64,000 bases of DNA from Pseudochryseolinea flava (GTDB taxonomy: Bacteria; Bacteroidota; Bacteroidia; Cytophagales; Cyclobacteriaceae), in the NCBI RefSeq assembly GCF_003286915.1, contig NZ_QMFY01000014.1, positions 62,001 through 126,000 of the forward strand, given 5' to 3'. The notes under the pieces are model-generated. The model worked only from the letters and a program-made list of their open reading frames with translations. It did not search any database and was not told the DNA's origin. Made by a program: the position numbers and the translations under genes. The first letter of the stretch is position 1, and every line of letters starts with the position of its first letter. Shown in pieces: positions 39,150 through 47,011 of this stretch.

Positions 39150-40101
39150 AATATTCGAATTAAAAAGATCGTTAACCGTGATAACGATCATGGTACAATC
39201 GATCTGCGCTGTAGGGCAACAGATCTCGAAAGAGGAGCTCATCTTTCTCACACCAGAGTGGCATGGCGAACGCTTTGCAGATGGTAGACCGAAAGTTCCT
39301 GACGCAATACTTGATCGCATGAAACAGGTCACGCTCGAAGAAGCATGGGCTGTATTGCGTAACGAAAATTTTAAACATCAATTTGATGGTGACTGGATGA
39401 CCATTAATCCTGACAGCGTATTGGTCGGTAGAGCAGTGACCGCCACATTCATGCCGGGGCGCCCTGATATTCATCGCGTGATTGACGATCGTGGACATAC
39501 ACGCGACAAAAGAGTGAAGTCTCAAAACTCGTGGCCAATCGATTTGCTAACAAGACGCGATGTGTATGTCGTTGATCAATTTGGCGCGCATGAAGATGGA
39601 CCAACCATAGGGGATAATTTAGGAAACTCAATTTTTACCAAGACAGGAAACGGTATTGTCTACAACGGAGCCGTGCGCGATATCAATGGATTGAAAGCGA
39701 TCGGATCTTTTACTTCCTTCTTTCGCAGCTATCATCCGTCTCATCATCTCAACGATCCAAAAGGTCAATTGAATACGACTTTAGTAGGTATCAATACGCC
39801 AACGCGAATTGGTAATGCGACAGTAATGCCAGGAGATGTTGTGCTTGGGCGTAATGGCGGTGTGATTTTTATTCCAGCGCATTTGGCTGAAAAGGTAGTC
39901 AAGATTTCAGAAGTGGTTCGCCTTCGTGATATGTTCGGCCATCAGCGACTTCGTGAACAGAAATATACACCTGGGCAAATTGACACACGGTGGTCTGATG
40001 ATATTGAAAAAGATTTTTTACAATGGCTTCGATCCAATGCGGAAAAACTTCCCGTGCCCAAAGAGCAGATTCAAGAATTGTTAAAGCAACGAACCTGGTA
40101 G
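39142..40101 (+). CDS. RraA-fold (HMG/CHA aldolase-like) protein with signal peptide
   Basis: A 319-residue member of the RraA / class II pyruvate-aldolase-like fold. ATG 39142 overlaps the transporter stop by eight bases and gives a signal-like N-terminus (SLTVITIMVQSICAVGQQ). The RraA core spans about 75-270, with VLVGRAVTATFMPG, DVYVVDQFG, the active-site loop GPTIGDNLGNSIFTKTGNGI, and VYNGAVRDINGL (family pattern G-x-x-x-D-R, here with RD). NATVMPGDVVLGRNGGVIFIPA closes the fold. It is longer than stand-alone RraA (about 160 residues), with N- and C-terminal extensions. Aldol cleavage of a 2-keto-3-deoxy or related acid fits its place beside a sugar-acid dehydratase. An export signal on such a protein is unusual. 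Confidence 0.85.
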   Translation: MNRIFELKRSLTVITIMVQSICAVGQQISKEELIFLTPEWHGERFADGRPKVPDAILDRMKQVTLEEAWAVLRNENFKHQFDGDWMTINPDSVLVGRAVTATFMPGRPDIHRVIDDRGHTRDKRVKSQNSWPIDLLTRRDVYVVDQFGAHEDGPTIGDNLGNSIFTKTGNGIVYNGAVRDINGLKAIGSFTSFFRSYHPSHHLNDPKGQLNTTLVGINTPTRIGNATVMPGDVVLGRNGGVIFIPAHLAEKVVKISEVVRLRDMFGHQRLREQKYTPGQIDTRWSDDIEKDFLQWLRSNAEKLPVPKEQIQELLKQRTW

Positions 40102-40122
40102 GTAAAACTAAATCATACGAAG

Positions 40123-41406
40123 ATGTCAAGTTCAAAATCTAGACGCGCGTTTTTTAAAAGTGCTATGGCCGCAGGCGCTATGCTCGCACCGTTGAGTACA
40201 ACGTTTGGTAACAGTCTTATTCAGGCGGTCGATAGAAGTAATACAAACTCAAAACCGGCTGACTTAAAGATAACAGAAGTTCATTGTGCTTTTATAAAAT
40301 ATGGCAGTAGTCTTTTTGTAAAAATTCATACCGATCAGGGCATCTATGGATGTGGTGAAGGTGTTGATGCTGTCGCGGGCACATATCATTTTGTGAAGGC
40401 GTTAGAGTTTCGTCTCAAGGGAAAAAATCCGTTAAATGTTCATCGAATATTTGACGATCTGCGAAAGTCTGGAATTTTTCAAGGAGCTCAGGCTGGGATG
40501 TATATCGCTGTACTCTCTGCAATAGAAACTGCTTTGTGGGACATTGCTGGGAAGGCACTTGGTGTGCCGGTATATCAGTTGCTTGGCGGAAAGTTTAGAG
40601 ATAAAATAAGAGTGTATTGCGACACCGCCTTATATCAAAGAAATCTTCCAACGCCGGCAGATTTTGCTAAGTCAGCACTTGAAGCAAAGAAGATGGGATT
40701 TACAGCGATCAAGTTCGACCTTGATCAACGAAATGATCCAACCAAGTACGATAGCTACAATTGGACTGCAAGTCCTGGTGAATTAAAACGTATGGTCGAT
40801 CAGGTAACTGCGGCACGCGAGGCAGTAGGTCCTGATATTGATATCTGTTGTGATATGCACGGACGATACGATGCAGTAACAGGACAGCAAATTGCAAAAC
40901 GTCTTGAGCATCTTAATTTGATGTGGCTGGAAGAACCTATTCCTGCGGAAAATGCAGAGGCATACAAAATCATTTCAGATTCGACAACGACCCCGATCTG
41001 TGCAGGCGAGAATTTGTATCTGGCATATGGCTTTCGCCGATTGCTAGAGCTTGGCGCCGTAGACATCATTATGCCTGATCTTCAAAAAGCTGGTGGGCTG
41101 GGAGAGGGACAGCGTATTGCCAACCTCGCAAGCCTGTATTATGTCCCTTTTGCGCCGCACATGGTAGCTTCATTTCTAGGCGCGATGGCGTCTTGCCACG
41201 TATGCGCGTCCGTTCCAAATTTTATGATCCTCGAGTGGCAAATGTATTTTCATACCGATCCAATGTATAAAGACATTGTAACCTACGATGGCACCATGGT
41301 TGAGAACGGATTCATTACGCTTTCAGAAAAACCTGGTATTGGCGTGGATATTAATGAAGAAGGAATGAAAAAGTATGCAGCACCAGGTTATCCCTTCTTT
41401 AAATAG
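40123..41406 (+). CDS. Enolase-superfamily sugar-acid dehydratase (galactonate/mannonate dehydratase-like) with Tat-like signal
   Basis: A 427-residue mandelate-racemase-type enzyme that should dehydrate an aldonate or uronate-derived acid to a 2-keto-3-deoxy acid. The N-terminus SRRAFFKSAMAAGAML is a twin-arginine signal. The capping domain spans about 50-165, then the barrel follows. Visible residues: metal ligand D244 and catalytic-type H246 in CCDMHGR, metal ligands E270 (WLEEP) and E296 (CAGEN), and H346 in APHM. The DxH plus later His pattern matches galactonate and mannonate dehydratase subgroups rather than racemases. The C-terminus (LEWQMYFHTDP, LSEKPGIGVDIN) is also of that type. 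It lies 21 bases after the RraA-like gene. Substrate is not decidable. Confidence 0.9.
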   Translation: MSSSKSRRAFFKSAMAAGAMLAPLSTTFGNSLIQAVDRSNTNSKPADLKITEVHCAFIKYGSSLFVKIHTDQGIYGCGEGVDAVAGTYHFVKALEFRLKGKNPLNVHRIFDDLRKSGIFQGAQAGMYIAVLSAIETALWDIAGKALGVPVYQLLGGKFRDKIRVYCDTALYQRNLPTPADFAKSALEAKKMGFTAIKFDLDQRNDPTKYDSYNWTASPGELKRMVDQVTAAREAVGPDIDICCDMHGRYDAVTGQQIAKRLEHLNLMWLEEPIPAENAEAYKIISDSTTTPICAGENLYLAYGFRRLLELGAVDIIMPDLQKAGGLGEGQRIANLASLYYVPFAPHMVASFLGAMASCHVCASVPNFMILEWQMYFHTDPMYKDIVTYDGTMVENGFITLSEKPGIGVDINEEGMKKYAAPGYPFFK

Positions 41407-41443
41407 GCGCATGCATGTAAACTTTGACGAAGCGATCGTCACA

Positions 41444-42760
41444 CTATTGTATGATGTAATCTAGCGCTAATACGCCAATGAGGCCGATGATCGAAACGAT
41501 GGTTTCCATTATCGTCCAGGAACGAAACGTGTCTTTGATGGTGAGTCCGAAGTATTCTTTGAATAACCAAAATGCTGTGTCGTTCACGTGTGAGCAAAAT
41601 AAACTTCCCGCACCAATGGAAAGCACCAGCAGGTTGGGGTCAATGTTCATATGTTGCGTCAATGGGTAAACAACACCAGCAGCAGTAAGTCCTGCGATGG
41701 TAGCCGATCCCAATGCCAAACGTAATACGGCTGTGACAACCCATGCGAGCACGAGTGGAGGCCAGTCTAGCAATTTAAATGCATCTGCAATCTCATCGCT
41801 AACGCCGCTGTCGAAGAGAATTTGTTTTAATATCCCAGCGCTTCCGATGATTAAGAGGATCATGGCAATGTCCTTGACGGCCTCAGCGTAGATCATCATA
41901 ATGGACGATAATTTCTTTCCTGTGCGAATGCCGAGCGTGTACGTAACGATGACGATGGTTAGTAACATCGCTTGATTCGGCTCAGCAATAAAAAGAAGTG
42001 CCTGTTCCGCGTGTTGATTTCCTGCAAAAATTTTTGACAGCAATGTCGTGAGTCCAATGAGTACGACTGGAAGCAGTGAAGAAATGAGACTGTTAACGGT
42101 GCCCGGCAATGTATCATGTGGTCTGTCGGCGCATAGGGATAACGTTGGTGGTTTTGTTTGTATAGATGCTACGGTGCGCGCAAATAATGGACCGGCGATA
42201 ATGATTGCAGGAATTGCAATGATGATACCATATCCAAACGTGGTTGTAATGTCAGCATTGAATTGTGTTACCAATGCAAGTGGAGAAGGATGCGGTGGAA
42301 GAAATCCATGCATCACCGATAGCGATGCTAGCATCGGAAGCCCTACATAGATTAATGGAAGTTTGTATTGATAGGCCACAGAGAATATGATGGGGATCAT
42401 CAAGACGAACCCAACATTATAGTAGAGCGGAATACCGACTAAAAAACCTGTTAAACTCATTGCCCACACCAAATGACGCGCGCCAAAGAATTGTTGCATC
42501 GTCAATGTGATGCGCTGTGCTGCGCCACTTTCGGCAACGAGCTTTCCAAGCATGGCGCCTAATGCTATGACAATGACAAGTGATCCAAGGGTGTCTCCAA
42601 TTCCTTTGTTCACCGATTTTGAGATATCATCAAGCGGCATTCCCAATAGCAATGCCGCGAGCGTTCCAACAATCAGAAAGGCTAGAAACGGATTTAACTT
42701 AACCCACGTGATGAGTAGTACAAGGCAAGTAATACAAGCTGCAAGAAGTATAAATGTCAT
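41444..42760 (-). CDS. GntP-family gluconate/sugar-acid permease
   Basis: A 438-residue inner-membrane permease with about 12 hydrophobic segments. Family hallmarks are GIPLYYNVGFVLMIPI, SVMHGFLPPHPSPLAL, ALGSATIAGLTAAGVV and GSLFCSHVNDTAFWLFKEYF. GntP proteins import gluconate and related aldonates with protons. It is the last gene of the - strand operon, 13 bases after the pentonate dehydratase, so it most likely brings in the aldonic acid that the dehydratase consumes. It converges on the enolase-superfamily gene with only 37 bases between stops. Confidence 0.93.
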   Translation of the reverse strand: MTFILLAACITCLVLLITWVKLNPFLAFLIVGTLAALLLGMPLDDISKSVNKGIGDTLGSLVIVIALGAMLGKLVAESGAAQRITLTMQQFFGARHLVWAMSLTGFLVGIPLYYNVGFVLMIPIIFSVAYQYKLPLIYVGLPMLASLSVMHGFLPPHPSPLALVTQFNADITTTFGYGIIIAIPAIIIAGPLFARTVASIQTKPPTLSLCADRPHDTLPGTVNSLISSLLPVVLIGLTTLLSKIFAGNQHAEQALLFIAEPNQAMLLTIVIVTYTLGIRTGKKLSSIMMIYAEAVKDIAMILLIIGSAGILKQILFDSGVSDEIADAFKLLDWPPLVLAWVVTAVLRLALGSATIAGLTAAGVVYPLTQHMNIDPNLLVLSIGAGSLFCSHVNDTAFWLFKEYFGLTIKDTFRSWTIMETIVSIIGLIGVLALDYIIQ

Positions 42761-42773
42761 CTCAATAGAAGCG

Positions 42774-44486
42774 TCAGTGGGAATCGCGTGCTACCTTTGA
42801 TCCGGATTTACCTACCAGGAAATTGAGGTCTGCACCTTTATCTGCTTGCTGAACATGATTCACATATAAATTCACATAACCACGATCCGCAATTGCATCG
42901 GGCTTTTTCCAACGCGTACGCCGGACTGCAAGTTCTTCGTCAGATACGTGGAGATGGATAAGACGTGCCTCAACATCTAACTCAATGATGTCTCCATTTT
43001 CCACCAATGCTAGGTTTCCGCCGATAGCAGATTCGGGTGATATGTGAAGCACTACTGTTCCGTATGCTGTTCCACTCATGCGTCCGTCAGAGATGCGAAC
43101 CATGTCAGTAATTCCTTTGTCGAGTATTTTTTTTGGTAGTGGCATGTTGCCAACTTCAGGCATTCCTGGATACCCAACAGGACCAACACTTTTCAAAACC
43201 ATGACACACGTTTCATCGATGTCGAGGTTGGGATCATCTACCCGCTCATGGTAGTCTTCAATATTTTCGAAAACCACTGCGCGTCCTTTATGTTTCATCA
43301 GCGAAGGTGTTGCTGCAGAAGGTTTAATGACTGCCCCATTGAGCGCAAGATTTCCTTTAACAACAACGATCCCTGCTTCTTTGATGATCGGATTTTCATA
43401 GCTCGCAATCACGTCGCTATTGTAGCAAGTCACCTTACTGTGAATGTTTTCTCCATGCGTTTTTCCATTCACTGTCATGGTGTTCATATGCAAGACAGCG
43501 GCTAGCTCTTTCATGATGACCGGAAGACCACCCGCGTAGTAAAAATCCTCCATCAAGAATTTACCAGAAGGCATCAGATTCAATAGTAATGGAATTTGGC
43601 TTCCAATTTTGTCAAAGTCATCGAGATTGAGGTCAACGCCAATTCGTCCTGCAATCGCCGTGAGGTGAATAATAAAGTTTGAAGAACCACCGACTGCGGC
43701 ATTTACCTTGATCGCGTTTTCAAAAGCTTCACGTGTTAAGATTTTTGAAATCTTAAGATCTTCTTTTACCATTTCTACGATTCGTCTTCCCGATAGCTGA
43801 GCAAGTACTTTCTTGCGTGAATCTACCGCAGGAATAGCCGCAGCGCCTGGCAGGGTCATTCCCAACGACTCGACCATACAAGCCATCGTTGACGCTGTGC
43901 CCATCGTCATGCAATGACCTGGACTACGAGACATACAACTCTCCGCGTGAGAGAATTCATCATAGGTCATCTTTCCGGTCTTCAGATCGTCAGTAAATTT
44001 CCAAACAACCGTGCCTGATCCAATATCTTTTCCTTGGTGCTTGCCATTAAGCATCGGACCTCCCGGGACTACGAGTGTTGGCAAGTCTACACTGGCAGCG
44101 CCCATCATTGTTGAGGGCGTCGTTTTATCACATCCTGTAAGTAGTACCACACCGTCGAGCGGATTACCTCGAATAGATTCTTCAGCATCCATGCTCGCAA
44201 GATTGCGGAACAACATCGCGGTTGGTTTTAATAGTGTTTCTCCAAGCGACATAATGGGAAACTCGAGTGGAAATCCACCAGCTTCGTAGACTCCACGCTT
44301 TACATATTCCGCGATATCGCGAAGGTGTGCGTTGCATGGTGTGAGCTCAGACCATGTATTGCAAATGCCAATCACAGGACGACCATCAAAAAGATCTTCA
44401 GGAAAGCCTTGGTTTTTCATCCAACTTCTGTAGATGAATCCCATCTTATCTTTTTTTCCAAACCATTCGGCGCTTCTATACTTCAT
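42774..44486 (-). CDS. IlvD/Edd-family pentonate (L-arabinonate/D-xylonate) dehydratase
   Basis: A 570-residue iron-sulfur dehydratase converting a pentonate to the 2-keto-3-deoxypentonate. ATG 44486 is used; TTG 44492 would add two residues. The likely [2Fe-2S] cysteines are C51 (SELTPCN), C119 (LLTGCDKTTPS) and C192 (SPGHCMTMGTASTM). Their spacing equals that of the characterised rhizobial L-arabinonate dehydratase as I recall it (59/127/200). SDGRMSGTAYGTVVLHISPE carries the conserved serine region. The length and NTWSEL start separate it from amino-acid-pathway IlvD. It lies downstream of the aldehyde dehydrogenase (80-base gap) and upstream of GntP. Confidence 0.92.
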   Translation of the reverse strand: MKYRSAEWFGKKDKMGFIYRSWMKNQGFPEDLFDGRPVIGICNTWSELTPCNAHLRDIAEYVKRGVYEAGGFPLEFPIMSLGETLLKPTAMLFRNLASMDAEESIRGNPLDGVVLLTGCDKTTPSTMMGAASVDLPTLVVPGGPMLNGKHQGKDIGSGTVVWKFTDDLKTGKMTYDEFSHAESCMSRSPGHCMTMGTASTMACMVESLGMTLPGAAAIPAVDSRKKVLAQLSGRRIVEMVKEDLKISKILTREAFENAIKVNAAVGGSSNFIIHLTAIAGRIGVDLNLDDFDKIGSQIPLLLNLMPSGKFLMEDFYYAGGLPVIMKELAAVLHMNTMTVNGKTHGENIHSKVTCYNSDVIASYENPIIKEAGIVVVKGNLALNGAVIKPSAATPSLMKHKGRAVVFENIEDYHERVDDPNLDIDETCVMVLKSVGPVGYPGMPEVGNMPLPKKILDKGITDMVRISDGRMSGTAYGTVVLHISPESAIGGNLALVENGDIIELDVEARLIHLHVSDEELAVRRTRWKKPDAIADRGYVNLYVNHVQQADKGADLNFLVGKSGSKVARDSH

Positions 44487-44566
44487 ATTCAAAATACTTA
44501 GAGATGTAAATTGTTTTTGGGCTAGCGCTAGGTGGGGAAACTAACGCTGTCGTTAAATATTTGCGT

Positions 44567-46159
44567 TTACTTGATTGCTTCTTTTGTTCGCACGCCGTTG
44601 ATGAGGCGCCAGATCGCGAGTGGATTTTCGTCTTTCAGTTCTGCTGGCAACATTTGCTGCGGCATATTTTGAAACGACACAGCACGTGTAAAACGGAAGA
44701 TAGATGCTGTACCCACAGAAGTACTACGACCATCCGTTGTCGCAGGGAAAGGACCACCGTGTACCATCGCGCTGCAAACCTCTACACCCGTGGGAAATCC
44801 GTTAATGATAATCCTACCAACTTTTTGTGTCAAAATATCCAACAGATCTTCGTGCGCCAACAAGTCCTCTTCAGTGCCGTGAATGGTCGCTGTTAAATGA
44901 CCAGAAAGATTACGCGCCGCCGAAAGCATCTCATCTTTAGTTTGCATCTCAACGAGTATACTGGTAGGGCCAAAAATTTCTTCGGCTAAATCTGGGTGAT
45001 CAGATAATACATGCGATGTTGTTTTGAAAAGCATTGGATGGGCGCTGTTATTTTCGCCAGTTCGTTTTCCTTGCGCTAATACATCTATTTGATCGATTGC
45101 CTGATGCCGTGCGATACCGGTGGTGTAGGCGTTGAAAATACCATCCGTTAACATTGCACCACCCGAAGTATTTTCGAATGCTGCTTTAAGATTCTGCAGG
45201 AAAATCTCAGATGAAGTATCCTTTCGATACAACATCATTCCTGGGTTCGTACAGAATTGGCCGACACCGAGTGTTACCGAAGCAGCAAAACCTTTTGCAA
45301 GTTCTTCAGGATTTTTTCTCAATGCTCCCGGGAGTACGAACACAGGATTCGTACTACCCATTTCGGCATATACTGGAATGGGGTGCTCGCGTTGTGCTGC
45401 CGCATCGAAGAGCGCTTTACCTGCAGCGAATGAGCCGGTTAGCCCTACTGCTTTGATTTGGCTGTGCTTCACCAACTGCATGCCGACAACATTTCCATCA
45501 CCATGTAGGAGTGAGAAAACACCGTCGGGCATTTGTGTTTGTTTTGCTGCCGAAAGAATCGCTTTGGCAACAAGTTCTGATGTTGCAGGATGCGCCGAAT
45601 GTGCCTTAAAGACAACAGGACAACCTGCGGCGAGTGCAGAGGCTGTATCACCTCCCGCTACAGAAAATGCAAGCGGAAAATTACTTGCTCCAAAAACAAC
45701 AACCGGCCCCAAACCGACATGAAGATAACGCATGTCCGGTTTAGGTAACGGTTTACGGAGAGGGTCTGCCGTTTCTATTCGCGCATCTAACCAAGAACCT
45801 TCACGAAGCATCGACGCGAACATCAATAATTGGTTCTTGGTGCGATTCCTTTCACTCTCGATTCTAGTTTTTGGTAACGCTGTTTCTTGAGAACAAATGT
45901 CGATGAGCTGCTCACCAAGTTCTTCAATTTCCATTGCAATCGTCTCGAGAAAATATGCTTTTTCTATCCCTGTTTTCTTTCGGTACGTTTGGAATGCAGT
46001 GCCCGCTTTTTCACAAGCCAACGCTACCTCATCGCGTGTTGCCTTGGAGAATGTATACTGAAGTTTATCACCTGTTGATGCATTTGTCGATCGCAATGTT
46101 TTTGCACCCTCGGCATGATCAGTAAAACCAATGAGCTGTTTACCTTCAATCTGTATCAT
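44567..46159 (-). CDS. Alpha-ketoglutaric semialdehyde dehydrogenase (2,5-dioxovalerate dehydrogenase)
   Basis: A 530-residue aldehyde dehydrogenase of the KGSADH type, which oxidises 2,5-dioxopentanoate to 2-oxoglutarate with NAD(P). The catalytic Cys303 is in GVGQFCTNPG and Glu266 in YAEMGSTNPVFV. The cofactor region shows VFGASNFPLAFSVAGGDTASALAAGCPVVFKAH, which is typical of this subgroup rather than of succinate-semialdehyde or betaine enzymes. It starts nine bases after the FAH-family stop and is followed by the pentonate dehydratase, giving the complete lower oxidative pentose route in one operon. Confidence 0.92.
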   Translation of the reverse strand: MIQIEGKQLIGFTDHAEGAKTLRSTNASTGDKLQYTFSKATRDEVALACEKAGTAFQTYRKKTGIEKAYFLETIAMEIEELGEQLIDICSQETALPKTRIESERNRTKNQLLMFASMLREGSWLDARIETADPLRKPLPKPDMRYLHVGLGPVVVFGASNFPLAFSVAGGDTASALAAGCPVVFKAHSAHPATSELVAKAILSAAKQTQMPDGVFSLLHGDGNVVGMQLVKHSQIKAVGLTGSFAAGKALFDAAAQREHPIPVYAEMGSTNPVFVLPGALRKNPEELAKGFAASVTLGVGQFCTNPGMMLYRKDTSSEIFLQNLKAAFENTSGGAMLTDGIFNAYTTGIARHQAIDQIDVLAQGKRTGENNSAHPMLFKTTSHVLSDHPDLAEEIFGPTSILVEMQTKDEMLSAARNLSGHLTATIHGTEEDLLAHEDLLDILTQKVGRIIINGFPTGVEVCSAMVHGGPFPATTDGRSTSVGTASIFRFTRAVSFQNMPQQMLPAELKDENPLAIWRLINGVRTKEAIK

Positions 46160-46168
46160 GATATGTGG

Positions 46169-47005
46169 TTATGCAACTGTGTTTTCAAGTGTACCAATAT
46201 GTTCAATCGTGATTTTTATCACATCGCCTTCTCGTAAGGTGAAGGTGTCCGGTGGAACAATGCCTGTGCCTGTCATGAGAAAAGCACCATGTGGAAAGCT
46301 TAGCTCTTGAAAAAGATATTCTGCTAATTCTGTCTGCGTGCGTTTCATTCGATCGATCGATATTTCTCCATAGAAAACTGATTCATGGCTGCGGTCAATA
46401 GAAATACGGATCATAGCCTTAGGATCAATCGCTTGCTCAGGAACGTATAAGCACGGACCAATGGCAGCGGATCCGTCATAGCATTTTGCTTGTGGCAGGT
46501 ATAGCGGATTTTCTCCTTCAATATCTCGCGATGACATATCGTTACCTATCGTATATCCTTCAATAGATCCCGACGAACAAATAAACAGCACAAGCTCTGG
46601 CTCTGGTACATTCCACTTCGAGTCTTTTCTTATCCGGACAGTTCCACCCGTTCCGATAACGCGGTGAGGCGCGGCTTTAAAAAACAACTCAGGTCGTTTC
46701 GCTTCATACACGCGAGCATAAAAATCTCCACCACCGGCGTCTTTTGATTCTTCCATTCTTGCTTCGCGACTTCTTAAGTATGTAACACCAGAAGCCCACA
46801 CTTCTTGTTTCGAAATAGGAGCCAGTATGTCCCTGCGTGGTTGTCCCGAGAGAGATGGTTCTGGATCAAGCGTATGAATCTCTTCCAGCACTTTCCGAAA
46901 TAAGCCAGACCGATTAACAAAAACATCCCAGTCAGATTCTGGTGAAAGAAAATATTCGTTTAAATGTTCGATTACTATTCCGCGTTTCGTGTTGTATATC
47001 TTCAT
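46169..47005 (-). CDS. FAH-family enzyme, probable 2-keto-3-deoxypentonate dehydratase
   Basis: A 278-residue fumarylacetoacetate-hydrolase-fold protein. ATG 47005 is chosen; it lies six bases after the GH3 stop, and a TTG at 47011 is less likely. Metal ligands of the fold are visible in [12 protein letters not shown] (two Glu) and [11 protein letters not shown] (Asp). [18 protein letters not shown] and [20 protein letters not shown] complete the pattern. In Weimberg-type pathways a FAH-fold enzyme dehydrates 2-keto-3-deoxypentonate to alpha-ketoglutaric semialdehyde. The neighbours are exactly the preceding and following enzymes of that route. Other FAH activities (hydrolase, isomerase) cannot be excluded from sequence alone. 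Confidence 0.87.
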   Translation of the reverse strand: MKIYNTKRGIVIEHLNEYFLSPESDWDVFVNRSGLFRKVLEEIHTLDPEPSLSGQPRRDILAPISKQEVWASGVTYLRSREARMEESKDAGGGDFYARVYEAKRPELFFKAAPHRVIGTGGTVRIRKDSKWNVPEPELVLFICSSGSIEGYTIGNDMSSRDIEGENPLYLPQAKCYDGSAAIGPCLYVPEQAIDPKAMIRISIDRSHESVFYGEISIDRMKRTQTELAEYLFQELSFPHGAFLMTGTGIVPPDTFTLREGDVIKITIEHIGTLENTVA

Positions 47006-47011
47006 GTTCAA

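Noticed and set aside
45132-45722. 196-codon open frame on the + strand
   Set aside because: It lies antisense within the aldehyde dehydrogenase gene, which has all catalytic motifs; the frame shows no domain and reflects codon bias.
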